In this document: positions 20,347-29,223 of the stretch, piece by piece | How the letters are laid out: each line of letters begins with the position of its first letter | How positions within the stretch are numbered: position 1 is the first letter of the stretch | Source: Lichenicola sp964236105 | GTDB lineage: Bacteria > Pseudomonadota > Alphaproteobacteria > Acetobacterales > Acetobacteraceae | Assembly: GCA_964236105.1 (NCBI GenBank) | Contig: CAXSBC010000011.1 | Location: 11,437-75,436, forward strand | Direction of reading: 5' to 3' | Length of the DNA: 64,000 bases | Notes under the pieces: generated by a model | What the model saw: only the letters and a program-made list of their open reading frames with translations | What the model was told of the DNA's origin: nothing | Databases searched by the model: none | Program-made: the position numbers and the translations under genes

Positions 20347-22227
20347 ATGCATCCAGATTTCGACAGCCTTCTCGTGGACGCGAACGTGCTGGGCGAGGTT
20401 CGTGACAGCGGCAAGCCGGCGTCGTTCGTGCCGGGCTGGATCCCGACGGTGGCATATTTCGGGCTGGCTCCGCTGGTGGTGTTCTGCTTCCGTCACGAGA
20501 GCGGGCAGGAAGCGAGCTGGTATCTCGACCAGCAGCGCAACCGGGTCGGCGGTTCGGTGGGCGAGCTGTCGCCGCCGCTGCGGCGCGGGTTGATGGAGGC
20601 GGCGAGTCCGCTGTTCGACGGGCTGTGGGCCAAGATCATGCTGACGCCGGTGCCGCCTGCGCTGGACGAGCGCGAGGCCGGCTTCTTTCGGCTGCCGGAA
20701 GCCACGCGGGCGGAGATCCTGACCCTGGTGCTGGGCGGCTTCGAGGCCGGCACCCGCTTTGCGGCGGTGGACCGGCTCAACCCCGGCCAGCCGGACAGCC
20801 CGTTGCTCGACCTGGGCACGCGCCGGCTGGCGCTGCAGCGGTCGCATCTGCATGCGCTGTTCGATCCGAGCGGGCTGCAGGCGCAGCATGCGGCCCTGAT
20901 CGAGACCGGCGCGATGCAGTTCCCGTCGCCGGTGGACGGCCGGCCGATGGCGGTGCGCCATGCGCTGATCCTGCACGGGGTGATCTATGCCTATCGCGCG
21001 GTGGACGAGGCCACCGGCACGGTGATGTTCCTGATCGCGGGCGAGATCTACTTCCGGCTGACCGCGCTGTTCATCCCCGAAGGCAGGGTCTGCGTCGCCT
21101 TCACGCCGGACGCGATCCAGGCGCAGATGCCGCAGATGTTCCGCGAGTTCATGGCGCGCGTGATGCAGCACGGCGACCTGTTGGCGCGCTATTTCGCGCG
21201 CGCGCAGACCACGCCGCTGCATGCCTGGCGCGGCGCCACGGCGATGCATATCGGCCACGTGCTGTGGAACGACATCTCCGGCATCGCCGACATCGTGCGC
21301 ACGGTGCCGCAGGCGGCGCTGCCGCGCTTCGCGGTGTTCGACACGGCGCTGGAGCCGGAGATGTATGGCCCGCTGGACCGGATCTTCCCCGAGCTCGACG
21401 GTCTGGTGGAGCGTCATGCGGGCGGCTTCCAGCCGGCGATCGGCTCCTTCTACGAGCAGGGCCGGTGCCTGATCCGCTCCTCCTCGATGTTCGTGCCGAG
21501 AAGCGTGCGCGAGCGCATCCTGGCCACCGTGCGGCCGCTGGACCGCGCATCGCCCGCCTCGATCTGCGCGCTGGCGCGGGCGGACGGGGTGCCGGTGATC
21601 CTGTTCGGCATCCGGGTGGAGAACCGCACCATCGTGGAGCTGGAGCGCTTCTGCACGACGCTGGTGGGGCACCTGGCGGCGACGCTGGGGCAGGCGGTGC
21701 TGGTGGTGGACGGGCACAACAGCCGGATCGGCGAGCAGGACGCCTTCATCTGGAGCCATGGCGAGCATGGCGCCACCCGCCGGCCGATCGAGATCGAGCG
21801 CGAGCTGGTGGAGGCGATGGCCGAGCGGGCGCTGGGCACGGGAATCGAGATCGTCAGCACCATCGGCATGCCGATCACCGAGAGCCTGGCCTGCGGACGC
21901 GAGGCGCAGGCGCTGATCGCCATCTGGGGGGCCGGCCTCGCCAAGTACCGGTGGGTCTGCAACATCCCCGGACTGATCATCACCAACCACTGGAATCTCG
22001 GCAATCTGGGCGATCTCGGCCTGTATCACGATCCGGCCAGGATGGAGGCGCCGACGCCGGTTCGGCTGATCCCGGCCGACGCGGTGGAGGACCTGCCGGA
22101 GGCGCCGCTGGTGGTCCGGCTGGGCGAGGGCTTCATCCCGTCGATCTGCAACTTCCGCATCGACGAGGCCAAGGCGATGGCGGCGATCGACGCGATGCTC
22201 GACGAGGTCCTGCTCGTTCCGGCGTGA
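20347..22227 (+). CDS. Large conserved-looking protein of unknown function
   Basis: 626-aa protein I do not recognise. It has no signal peptide or clear membrane segment and a composition like its neighbours, so it is a genuine cytoplasmic protein. The C-terminal half (about 420-560) looks like a nucleotide-sugar or Rossmann-type fold: VPVILFGIRVENRTIVELE, QAVLVVDGHNSRIGEQDAF, IVSTIGMPITESLACGREAQ and ALIAIWGAGLAKYRWVCNIPG. The last two recall the 'HGAGL' region of GT61-type glycosyltransferases, but the match is weak. Several His/Asp/Arg motifs (RSHLHALFDPSG, GHVLWNDISGIAD) may be functional. It stands alone, followed by a GST gene after 61 bp. Confidence 0.65.
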   Translation: MHPDFDSLLVDANVLGEVRDSGKPASFVPGWIPTVAYFGLAPLVVFCFRHESGQEASWYLDQQRNRVGGSVGELSPPLRRGLMEAASPLFDGLWAKIMLTPVPPALDEREAGFFRLPEATRAEILTLVLGGFEAGTRFAAVDRLNPGQPDSPLLDLGTRRLALQRSHLHALFDPSGLQAQHAALIETGAMQFPSPVDGRPMAVRHALILHGVIYAYRAVDEATGTVMFLIAGEIYFRLTALFIPEGRVCVAFTPDAIQAQMPQMFREFMARVMQHGDLLARYFARAQTTPLHAWRGATAMHIGHVLWNDISGIADIVRTVPQAALPRFAVFDTALEPEMYGPLDRIFPELDGLVERHAGGFQPAIGSFYEQGRCLIRSSSMFVPRSVRERILATVRPLDRASPASICALARADGVPVILFGIRVENRTIVELERFCTTLVGHLAATLGQAVLVVDGHNSRIGEQDAFIWSHGEHGATRRPIEIERELVEAMAERALGTGIEIVSTIGMPITESLACGREAQALIAIWGAGLAKYRWVCNIPGLIITNHWNLGNLGDLGLYHDPARMEAPTPVRLIPADAVEDLPEAPLVVRLGEGFIPSICNFRIDEAKAMAAIDAMLDEVLLVPA

Positions 22228-22288
22228 CGCCGCCGGCAACTTCCCGTCGCGCCGATCCTTGGGTTCTGCGGACAGGAAGGAGACGAGC

Positions 22289-22936
22289 ATGACGACGCTC
22301 TACTGGGGCCCGCATACCTGCGCGATCGGCATCCACGTGCTGCTTGAGGAGATCGGCGCGCCGTACGAGCTGGTGAAGCTGGACGTGTCGGGCGGCGAGA
22401 CGCACAGGCCGCCCTTCAGCGAGCTCAACCCGAAGGAGAAGGTGCCGACGATCATCCGCGACGACGGCTCGGTGCTGACCGAATACGGCACGATCGCCCG
22501 CTGGCTCGCCTACGCCCATCCGGAGGCGGAACTGCTGCCGGATGACAAGGACACCGAGATCCAGGCCGACGGGATGATGAACTACGCGGTCGGCACCGTG
22601 CACGCGCTGGGCTTTGCCCGGATCTTCAAGCCGGCGCTGTTCGAGCCGAACGACCCGGTGCACGGCACGCTCGGGCTCGGTGCGGGCAATGTGAAGCGGC
22701 AGGGCCGGGAGATGGTCGAGACGGGCTTCTCGATCCTGGCAGCCGAGCTGGGCGAGCGGCCCTATGCCGGCGGCATGCGCTTCGGCATCGCCGATTCCGC
22801 GCTGTTCTATGCCGAGCGCTGGGCGTCGCAGGTCGGGATCGCGCTGCCGCCAGCGCTTGCCGCCCACCTGGCACGGGTGGAGGCTCGACCGGCGGTGACG
22901 CGCGTGCTCGAGATCTGGGGCGAGCCGGCCGGCTGA
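22289..22936 (+). CDS. Glutathione S-transferase family protein
   Basis: 215-aa cytoplasmic GST. The N-terminal thioredoxin fold (1-80) has LYWGPHTCAIGIHVLLEEIG, with a Cys at the position of the beta-class catalytic residue, NPKEKVPTII as the cis-proline loop and TEYGTIARWLA as the glutathione gamma-glutamyl binding region; the rest is the helical C-domain (RFGIADSALFYAERWA holds the N-capping box). ATG 22289 is preceded by AGGAAGGAG. It may be co-transcribed with the unknown 626-aa protein upstream. Substrate unknown. Confidence 0.85.
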   Translation: MTTLYWGPHTCAIGIHVLLEEIGAPYELVKLDVSGGETHRPPFSELNPKEKVPTIIRDDGSVLTEYGTIARWLAYAHPEAELLPDDKDTEIQADGMMNYAVGTVHALGFARIFKPALFEPNDPVHGTLGLGAGNVKRQGREMVETGFSILAAELGERPYAGGMRFGIADSALFYAERWASQVGIALPPALAAHLARVEARPAVTRVLEIWGEPAG

Positions 22937-22969
22937 GGCCGGCACCGTCTCCCTGCCGGCCCGTCCGGC

Positions 22970-24379
22970 TCAGCGTCCGATACGGCGCAGCGTCTCGCCG
23001 GCGAGGAGCTTGTGCTCGATCGCTTCGAGCGAGACCCCCCTGGTTTCCGGCACCAGGACCAGGATGAACAGGATGAAGCCGGCGTTCAGGATCGCGAACA
23101 GCCAGAAGGTGTCGGCCTGACCCAGGGTGGCGAGCAGGGTCAGGAAGGTGTTGCCGACCAGCCAGTTCGCCGCCCAGTTGGTGAAGGTGGACACCGACAC
23201 GCCGAAGTCGCGGCCCTGCAGCGGCTGGATCTCCGAGCACAGGGTCCAGATCAGCGGGCCGGGGGCGGCGGCGAAGCCGATGATGAACACCAGCACCATC
23301 GCCACCAGCAGGTAGCGCGACGCGTCGCTGTGCACGCCGAGGCTGAGCAGGATGCCGACGGCTGCCATGCCGGTCGCCATGATGACGAAGCAGACGATCA
23401 GCATCGGCCGGCGGCCCCAGCGATCCGCGAAGCCGATCGCCAGCAGGGTGGCGAACACGTTGGTCAGCCCGACCACGGCGGTGGCCCAGCTCGACGCGCC
23501 GGCGCCGAAGCCGGCCAGGGCGAAGATCCTGGGCGCGTAGTACATGATCACGTTGATGCCGGTCAGCTGCTGCACGACCTGCAGGCCGATGCCGAGATAG
23601 ACCGAGCGGCGGAAGTTCGGGTTGCGGCGGAACATGGTCGAGCCGACCTGGCGCACCTTGAGCTGCTGGTTGATCTCGGCCACCTCGCGCTCGACCTCGG
23701 CCCGGCTGGTCCGCAGCGTGTTCAGCACGGCGCGCGCGTCCTCGGTGCGGCCGCGCAGCAGGAACCAGCGCGGGCTTTCCGGCAGGAACAGCACCGCCAG
23801 CAGGAACACCAGGCCCGGCACCGCGATGATGCCCAGCATCAGGCGCCAGTTGCCGCTCGCCGTCAGCAGGCTGTCGGACACGAAGGCGGCGAAGATGCCG
23901 ATCGTCACCATCAGCTGGTAGAGCGAGACCATGGCGCCGCGCCAGTGCGACGGGGCCACCTCGGAGATGTAGAGCGGGCCGGTGAAGGCGACGAGGCCGA
24001 TCGCCAGCCCCAGCACGACGCGCCCGATCATCAGCATCGGGACCGAGGCGGCGAACGCGCACAGCAGGGCGCCGGCGACGAACAGCACCGCACCCGCCAG
24101 CAGCGACTTCCTGCGGCCGAGCCCGTAGGACACTGCGCCCGCCCCCGCCGCCCCCGCGGCAGCCCCGATCATCATCACGCTGACGATCCATTCCTGCGTC
24201 CGGGTGGCGACGTTGAACGCCTTGCCGATGAAGCCGAGCGCTCCCGAGATCACGCCGATATCCAGGCCGAACATCAGCCCGGCCAGGCTCGCCAGCACGC
24301 AGACGATGAAGGTGCGCGGCGGCAGCGACGCAGACTCGCCGGCCGGCATGCCGGACACCCGGCCGATGGCGGTGGACAT
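22970..24379 (-). CDS. galP: Sugar porter (MFS), GalP-type
   Basis: 469-aa inner-membrane sugar:H+ symporter with 12 helices. The sequence tracks E. coli GalP (464 aa) almost throughout: GLMFGLDIGVISGALGFI, a GRRKSLLAGAVLFVAGALL block, LYISEVAPSHWRGAMVSLYQ, LPESPRWFLL, QQLTGINVIMYYAPRIF, DRWGRRPML, a GPLIWTLCSEIQPLQGRDF block and VPETRGVSLEAIE. GalP transports galactose and glucose; the QQLTG and WTLCSEIQP substrate-site motifs are retained. ATG 24379 gives the family N-terminus. It is divergent from the TauE/SafE gene. The gene symbol is by similarity; several paralogues of this family are usual, so specificity is inferred. Confidence 0.82.
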   Translation of the reverse strand: MSTAIGRVSGMPAGESASLPPRTFIVCVLASLAGLMFGLDIGVISGALGFIGKAFNVATRTQEWIVSVMMIGAAAGAAGAGAVSYGLGRRKSLLAGAVLFVAGALLCAFAASVPMLMIGRVVLGLAIGLVAFTGPLYISEVAPSHWRGAMVSLYQLMVTIGIFAAFVSDSLLTASGNWRLMLGIIAVPGLVFLLAVLFLPESPRWFLLRGRTEDARAVLNTLRTSRAEVEREVAEINQQLKVRQVGSTMFRRNPNFRRSVYLGIGLQVVQQLTGINVIMYYAPRIFALAGFGAGASSWATAVVGLTNVFATLLAIGFADRWGRRPMLIVCFVIMATGMAAVGILLSLGVHSDASRYLLVAMVLVFIIGFAAAPGPLIWTLCSEIQPLQGRDFGVSVSTFTNWAANWLVGNTFLTLLATLGQADTFWLFAILNAGFILFILVLVPETRGVSLEAIEHKLLAGETLRRIGR

Positions 24380-24531
24380 GACAGGCTCGCTCCCGGATCG
24401 GCTGCTCTGCGGATGCAACACATCAGGAGGGTTCCGGCTCCCCGTCCTGGCGAGGCGGCGCGCCCTGCGCGTCATGGACAGCCGGGACCGGCTGCTGTCT
24501 CGTGCCATGCTCCCCGTCGCAGGACCGCTCC

Positions 24532-25320
24532 ATGGCGCCGCAGCATCCGCTTTTCCTGGCCTATGTCCTGTCCGGGCTGGTGGTCGGCATCCTGGTCGGA
24601 TTGACGGGAGTGGGCGGCGGATCGCTGATGACGCCGCTGCTGGTGCTGCTGTTCGGCTTCCATCCGGCGACCGCGATCGGCACCGACCTGCTCTACGCCG
24701 CCACCACCAAGACCGCCGGCACGCTGGTGCACGGCCTTGTCGGCACGGTGGAATGGCGGATCGTCGGGCTGCTGGCGGCAGGCAGCCTGCCGGGAACGCT
24801 GGGGACGCTCTGGGCGCTGTCGCGGCTCGGACCGCTGTCGGCGGCCAGCGGGCACCTGCTGTCGCTGGCGCTCGGGGTGGCGCTGCTGCTGACCGCGGCG
24901 AGCCTGATGCTGCGCGGCATCATCATGCGCCACGCGCGGCGGCTGAACCTGAATCCAGGCAGCCGGCGGGCGGCCATCCTCACGGTGGTGCTCGGCGTCT
25001 ATCTCGGGGTGTTCGTGACGATCTCGTCGGTCGGTGCCGGCGCGATCGGGGTGACGGCCCTGATCCTGCTCTACCCGACACTGCCGACGTCGCGCGTGGT
25101 CGGATCCGACGTCGCCCATGCCGTGCCGCTGACGCTGGTGGCAGGCATCGGCCACTGGCTGGTCGGCTCGGTCGACTGGCACCTGTTCTGGTCGCTGGTG
25201 CTGGGCTCGATCCCGGGCGTCGTGGCCGGCAGCCTGCTCAGCAGCCGCGTTCCCGAACGGCTGCTCAGGCAGGCCATGGCCGTGATCCTGGTCGTGGTCG
25301 GGATCAGGCTGCTCGGCTGA
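24532..25320 (+). CDS. TauE/SafE family membrane permease
   Basis: 262-aa polytopic membrane protein of the sulfite exporter TauE/SafE family. It begins with a glycine-rich first helix (GLVVGILVGLTGVGGGSLMTPLL) and repeats a similar pattern in the second half (GVFVTISSVGAGAIGVTALI), the two-fold repeat typical of the family. Such proteins move sulfite, sulfoacetate or other organosulfur anions, but here no sulfur genes are nearby, so the substrate is unknown. ATG 24532 places the start just before the first helix; a GTG at 24502 would add ten residues. Confidence 0.8.
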   Translation: MAPQHPLFLAYVLSGLVVGILVGLTGVGGGSLMTPLLVLLFGFHPATAIGTDLLYAATTKTAGTLVHGLVGTVEWRIVGLLAAGSLPGTLGTLWALSRLGPLSAASGHLLSLALGVALLLTAASLMLRGIIMRHARRLNLNPGSRRAAILTVVLGVYLGVFVTISSVGAGAIGVTALILLYPTLPTSRVVGSDVAHAVPLTLVAGIGHWLVGSVDWHLFWSLVLGSIPGVVAGSLLSSRVPERLLRQAMAVILVVVGIRLLG

Positions 25321-25391
25321 CCGGGATCGTGCGGCCGGGCACCCGCCGGCAGCCTGACCGGAGGCGCTCGCCCCCGGCCGGGACGGCCTGC

Positions 25392-27059
25392 TCAGCCGGG
25401 CTGGTCGCTGCCGCTGCCGCCGTCGCTGCCGCCGCTGTCGTCACCCGAACCGCTGTCGCCGCTGGCATCGTTGCCGCCGGCGCCGCTGCTGTTATCCGCC
25501 TGGCCGCCGTCCGGGGAGACGGCCACGAACGCCATCTGGCCGTTATGCAGGATGCGCAGCGCCACGTTGCCCTTCGCCAGGGCCGCATGCACCGCATCAG
25601 CCGCGTCCCTGGGGTTGGCCACCAGCCGGTTGCCGACGGCGACGATGATGTCGCCGGCATGGATGCCGGCGGCGTCCGCAGGCGAGCCGGAGCGGACCGA
25701 GCGGACGACGGCGCCATGGACGCTGCCGTCGACGCCGAGCTGCTGGCGCAGGTCGGGGGTCAGTGCGGCCAGCGACACGCCGATCGAGCCGTTGTTGCCC
25801 GCACCGCCGTCCTGGCCGCCGCTGCCGCCGCCGGTGCCGTTATGGCCTGCGAGGTTGGCGACAGTCGCGTCGGCGGTCTGCGAGGCGCCGTTGCGCAGGT
25901 AGGTGAGCGTCACCCGGCCGTTGGGCGTGACGTCGGCGACCTTGATCGCCAGATCCTTCGGATTGGCGATCTTCTGGCCGTTCAACGCCGTGATGACGTC
26001 GCCGGGCTTGATGCCGGCCTTCTCCGCCGGACTGTCGGACTGCACGCTGGCGACCAGGGCGCCGGTGGCCGGGCCCGACGCGGGAACCGGCAGGCTGAGC
26101 GCCTTGGCCATGCCGGGGGTGATCTCCTGCGCGGTGACGCCCAGGTAGCCGCGCACCACGTGGCCGGTCTTCTCCAGCTGCGCCACCACGTTCTTGACCA
26201 CGTCCGAGGGGATCGCGAAGCCGATGCCGATGCTGCCGCCCGACGGCGACAGGATGGCGGTGTTCACGCCCACGACCTTGCCGTCCTGGGTGAACAGGGG
26301 TCCGCCGGAGTTGCCGCGGTTGATTGCGGCATCCACCTGGATGAAGCTGTCATAGGGGCCGTCGCCGATGTCGCGGCCGCGCGCCGACACGATGCCGGCG
26401 GTGACCGAGCCGCCGAGGCCGTACGGGTTGCCGACCGCGATCACCCACTGGCCGGGCTCGACGTCGTTGCTCTCGCCGAGCTGGATGAAGGACAGCTTGG
26501 CCGAGGGCTTCACCTTGAGCAGAGCGAGGTCGGTGCCGGAATCGCGGCCGATCACCTTGGCCTTCAGGGTGGTGCCGTCATCCAGCGTGACGCTGACGGC
26601 GGTGGCGTTCTTCACCACGTGGTTGTTGGTGACGATGAAGCCGTCGGCGGAGATGATGAAGCCCGAGCCGCGTGCCTCGACCGTCCGCGACGCGTGGTTC
26701 TGCGGCGTCATCTGGAACGGGAACGGGAACGGGAACGGCATCTGCTGGCCGCCCTGGCTGCCGCCGCCCCCCTGGCTGCCGCCACTCCCCTGGCTGCCGT
26801 CGCTGTCGTCGTCCGAGCCGTCATCCTTGATGATCGAGGTGATGGAGACGACCGCCGGCTTCACCTGCTTGATCAGGCCGACGAAGTCCGGAAGCTTCAC
26901 GGTCATGCCGCTGGGCTGGATGGCGGTCTGGGCGCGGGCGGGCGAGGGATGCGAGGCGACGCCGCCGAGCATGGTGCCGGCCACCAGCACGGCCAGGAAG
27001 GAGCGGACCGCCCGGCGAGGGGCGGTGTGCTGCGGATGGATCTGCGAGGCGTCAGACAT
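25392..27059 (-). CDS. degP: Periplasmic serine protease/chaperone DegP (HtrA, Do family)
   Basis: 555-aa periplasmic quality-control protease. Signal peptide (1-43, ending PARA-Q), protease domain with the triad His147 (TNNHVV), Asp177 (GTDLALL) and Ser251 (GNSGGP), then two PDZ domains (about 300-400 and 440-520; GYLGVTAQEITPGMAKAL; AGIKPGDVI; AGIHAGDIIVAVG). The LA-loop region 81-116 is a low-complexity Asp/Ser/Gly/Gln stretch ending in a (PF)4 run encoded by a 6-bp tandem repeat; the C-terminus is another Gly/Ser/Asp tail. Stand-alone gene with a 118-bp upstream region. Longer than E. coli DegP (474) because of the low-complexity segments. Confidence 0.93.
   Translation of the reverse strand: MSDASQIHPQHTAPRRAVRSFLAVLVAGTMLGGVASHPSPARAQTAIQPSGMTVKLPDFVGLIKQVKPAVVSITSIIKDDGSDDDSDGSQGSGGSQGGGGSQGGQQMPFPFPFPFQMTPQNHASRTVEARGSGFIISADGFIVTNNHVVKNATAVSVTLDDGTTLKAKVIGRDSGTDLALLKVKPSAKLSFIQLGESNDVEPGQWVIAVGNPYGLGGSVTAGIVSARGRDIGDGPYDSFIQVDAAINRGNSGGPLFTQDGKVVGVNTAILSPSGGSIGIGFAIPSDVVKNVVAQLEKTGHVVRGYLGVTAQEITPGMAKALSLPVPASGPATGALVASVQSDSPAEKAGIKPGDVITALNGQKIANPKDLAIKVADVTPNGRVTLTYLRNGASQTADATVANLAGHNGTGGGSGGQDGGAGNNGSIGVSLAALTPDLRQQLGVDGSVHGAVVRSVRSGSPADAAGIHAGDIIVAVGNRLVANPRDAADAVHAALAKGNVALRILHNGQMAFVAVSPDGGQADNSSGAGGNDASGDSGSGDDSGGSDGGSGSDQPG
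26714..26737. repeat. Hexanucleotide tandem repeat (GGAACG)4 inside degP
   Basis: Four perfect copies of GGAACG on the + strand, encoding PFPFPFPF on the coding strand in the loop before the DegP protease core. The unit is a multiple of three, so slippage would change length by two residues without a frameshift. Confidence 0.85.
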
Positions 27060-27177
27060 GGTGTTCCTGTTGCTTGGGTCCGGCTGGCTTGGCTTAGGCG
27101 GAACCGATCATCTGGTAGTGCGGCAGACCATGCGTCGCCTCGCCACACATCACTCCTACGTGGCGATGAAACATGCG

Positions 27178-27621
27178 TTAGCCACGCAGGCTCGCGAAGA
27201 ACGCGCGCAGCAGGGCTGCGCACTCGCGCTCGTCGATGCCGCCGACCACATCGGGCCGGTGCAGGCAGCCCGGCTGCCCGTAGAGGCGCGGGCCGTGCTC
27301 GATGCCGCCGCCCTTGGGATCGTAGGCGCCGAACAGCACCCGGGCGATGCGGAAATGCGACGCGGCGGCGGCGCACATCGGGCAGGGCTCGAGCGTCGCC
27401 ACCAGGCTGCAGCCTTGCAGCCGGCTGCGTCCGAGCCGGGCGGCCGCCGCGCGCAGGGCCAGCAGCTCGGCATGGGCGGAAGCGTCGCGGGAGGCCTCGA
27501 CCTGGTTGCCGGCGCGGGCGAGCACGGCGCCGTCCGGGCCCAGCACCAGGGCGCCGACCGGCACCTCGCCGCGGCGCGCGGCGGCGCGCGCCTCCTCCAG
27601 GGCGGCCTGCATCGGCGTCAT
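27178..27621 (-). CDS. tadA: tRNA-specific adenosine deaminase TadA
   Basis: 147-aa zinc deaminase that converts A34 to inosine in tRNA-Arg(ACG). The active site is complete: His50 and Glu52 in ASAHAELLAL and Cys80/Cys83 in TLEPCPMCAAA. GNQVEASRDASAHAE and RIARVLFGAYDPKGGG are family-typical. ATG 27621 has GGAGGA close upstream and yields a normal-length protein. It is divergent from the PuuD-like gene (48 bp between starts). The free-base guanine deaminases share the fold, but the length and the C-terminal HRPDVVGGIDERECAALL favour TadA. Confidence 0.9.
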   Translation of the reverse strand: MTPMQAALEEARAAARRGEVPVGALVLGPDGAVLARAGNQVEASRDASAHAELLALRAAAARLGRSRLQGCSLVATLEPCPMCAAAASHFRIARVLFGAYDPKGGGIEHGPRLYGQPGCLHRPDVVGGIDERECAALLRAFFASLRG

Positions 27622-27669
27622 CGGTCCTCCGGAATTCCCCGCGCGACGATATTGCTCTAACCAGGGCGC

Positions 27670-28401
27670 ATGAAGCGCATCCGTCCGATCATCGGCGTCA
27701 CCCTGGACAGCGAGCAGGGCGGCACCAGGGAGGCTCCGTCCTATTCCGCCTATCCCTGGTACGCGCTGCGCAAGAACTACATGAGCAGCCTGGTCCAGGC
27801 CGGCGGGCTGCCGGTGGCGCTGCCGCATCATGCCGAGATCGCCGAGGACATGCTCGACGCGATCGATGCGCTGGTCGTCACCGGGGGCGCCTTCGACGTC
27901 GATCCCAGGCTCTACGGCATCGACGAGCAGCACGAGACGGTGGTGCTCAAGCAGAGCCGCACCCGCGCCGAGATGGTGCTGCTGCGCGGCGCCCTGGAGC
28001 GCGACATGCCGATCCTCGGCATCTGCGGCGGACAGCAGCTGCTGGCGGTGGCACTGGGCGGCACGCTGATCCAGCACATCCCGGACAGCATCGAGGGCGC
28101 GCTGGCGCACGAGCAGCCCAATCCCCGCCACGAGCCCGGCCATCCGGTGCGCATCGAGCCGAACACGCTGCTGGCGCGGATCGTCGGCACCGGGGGCATG
28201 CAGGTGAACTCGGCGCACCACCAGGCGGTGCGCGATCCGGGGCGCGGACGGGTGAACGCACTGGCCGCGGACGGGGTGATCGAGGGCATCGAGCATCCCG
28301 ACAGGCGGTTCTGCCTGGGGCTGCAGTGGCATCCGGAGTTCGGCATCGATGCGGGCGACCGCCGGGTGCTCGAGGCGCTGGTCTCGGCGGCGTCGGGTTG
28401 A
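27670..28401 (+). CDS. Class I glutamine amidotransferase, gamma-Glu-GABA hydrolase (PuuD-like)
   Basis: 243-aa peptidase C26/glutamine amidotransferase-like hydrolase. The nucleophile is Cys119 in LGICGGQQLL; His221 and Glu223 in LQWHPEFG complete the triad. The N-terminal PIIGVTLDSEQ and the VVTGGAFDVDPRLYG segment match PuuD/gamma-glutamyl-gamma-aminobutyrate hydrolases, which release GABA in putrescine degradation. No other puu genes are present, so the substrate may be a different gamma-glutamyl compound. The rluB start overlaps its stop. Confidence 0.8.
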   Translation: MKRIRPIIGVTLDSEQGGTREAPSYSAYPWYALRKNYMSSLVQAGGLPVALPHHAEIAEDMLDAIDALVVTGGAFDVDPRLYGIDEQHETVVLKQSRTRAEMVLLRGALERDMPILGICGGQQLLAVALGGTLIQHIPDSIEGALAHEQPNPRHEPGHPVRIEPNTLLARIVGTGGMQVNSAHHQAVRDPGRGRVNALAADGVIEGIEHPDRRFCLGLQWHPEFGIDAGDRRVLEALVSAASG

Positions 28402-29165
28402 GCGCCGACGACGCCTTCCCGCCCGAGGCCGGCGCCGATGCGGGTGCCGGGCGCGGCGAGCGGATCGCCAAGTGGCTGGCACGCGCCGGGGTCGCCAGCC
28501 GGCGCGATGCCGAGAAGCTGCTGACCGAGGGCCGGGTCCGGCTGAACAACGCCGTCGTCACGCATCCGGCGACCTTCGTGCAGCCGGGCGACGTGGTGCA
28601 GCTCAACAAGACGGTGGTCGACCAGCCCGACCGCACCCGGCTGTGGCGCTATCACAAGCCGGACGGGCTGGTGACGACGCACAAGGACCCCGAGGGCCGG
28701 CCGACGGTGTTCGCGGCCCTGCCGCCCGGGCTGCCGCGGGTGGTGTCGGTCGGCCGGCTCGACCTCAACAGCGAGGGGCTGCTGCTGCTGACCAACGACG
28801 GCGCCCTGGCGCGCCAGCTCGAGCTGCCGTCGAACGGCTGGATCCGGCGCTACCGGGTGCGGGTGTTCGGCTCGGTGGACGAGCGCCAGCTGGCCGATCT
28901 GGCCCGGGGCCCGGTGGTGGACGGGGTGCAGTACGGGCCGATCGAGGCCGGACTCGACAGCCGCAAGGGCGACAATGCCTGGATCACCGTGGCGCTGCGC
29001 GAGGGCCGCAACCGGGAGATCCGGCGGGTGATGATCGGCCTGGGCTTCCATGTCAGCCGCCTGATCCGCACCTCCTACGGCCCGTTCCAGCTCAGCACCC
29101 TCGGCCGCTCCGAGCTCGAGGAAGTCACCGGCAAGGTCCTGCGCGAGCAGCTCCCGAAGACATGA
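28398..29165 (+). CDS. rluB: 23S rRNA pseudouridine synthase (RluB/RluE-F family)
   Basis: 255-aa RsuA-family pseudouridine synthase. An N-terminal S4 RNA-binding domain (ERIAKWLARAGVASRRDAEK, residues 21-40) is followed by the catalytic domain with Asp122 in SVGRLDLNSEGLLLLT, then REGRNREIRRVMIGLG. RluB modifies U2605 of 23S rRNA; RluE/RluF/RsuA share the fold, but the domain order and length fit RluB best. The only in-frame start near the domain is TTG 28398, which overlaps the puuD-like stop by 3 bp. The two-hairpin repeat and rsmD follow. Confidence 0.85.
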   Translation: MSADDAFPPEAGADAGAGRGERIAKWLARAGVASRRDAEKLLTEGRVRLNNAVVTHPATFVQPGDVVQLNKTVVDQPDRTRLWRYHKPDGLVTTHKDPEGRPTVFAALPPGLPRVVSVGRLDLNSEGLLLLTNDGALARQLELPSNGWIRRYRVRVFGSVDERQLADLARGPVVDGVQYGPIEAGLDSRKGDNAWITVALREGRNREIRRVMIGLGFHVSRLIRTSYGPFQLSTLGRSELEEVTGKVLREQLPKT

Positions 29166-29174
29166 ATTGGGTTT

Positions 29175-29223
29175 CAAAAGGGCTGCGCCCTTTTGCGGGA
29201 GCGCAGAGGGCGGAGCCCTTTGC
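29175..29223 (+). repeat. Two-hairpin intergenic element, copy B
   Basis: Hairpin 1 CAAAAGGGC-tgc-GCCCTTTTG (29175-29195) and hairpin 2 GCAGAGGGC-gga-GCCCTTTGC (29203-29223, one G-T pair), separated by CGGGAGC. It has the same layout as 12051-12093 but different stem bases, i.e. conserved structure. It fills the gap between rluB and the GTG start of rsmD and ends one base before that start, so it may also influence rsmD translation. Confidence 0.65.

Noticed and set aside
19432..22290. 952-codon minus-strand frame
   Set aside because: Real protein is the 261-aa dienelactone hydrolase at its 3' end; the upstream part is antisense to the 626-aa protein gene.
24204..28397. Long + strand frame in front of rluB
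   Set aside because: Runs antisense to degP, tadA and the MFS gene; only the part from TTG 28398 has S4 and pseudouridine synthase signatures.
29167..29223. ATG start for rsmD at 29167
   Set aside because: Would translate the two-hairpin repeat; homologues begin at the MRIIAGT position, i.e. GTG 29224.
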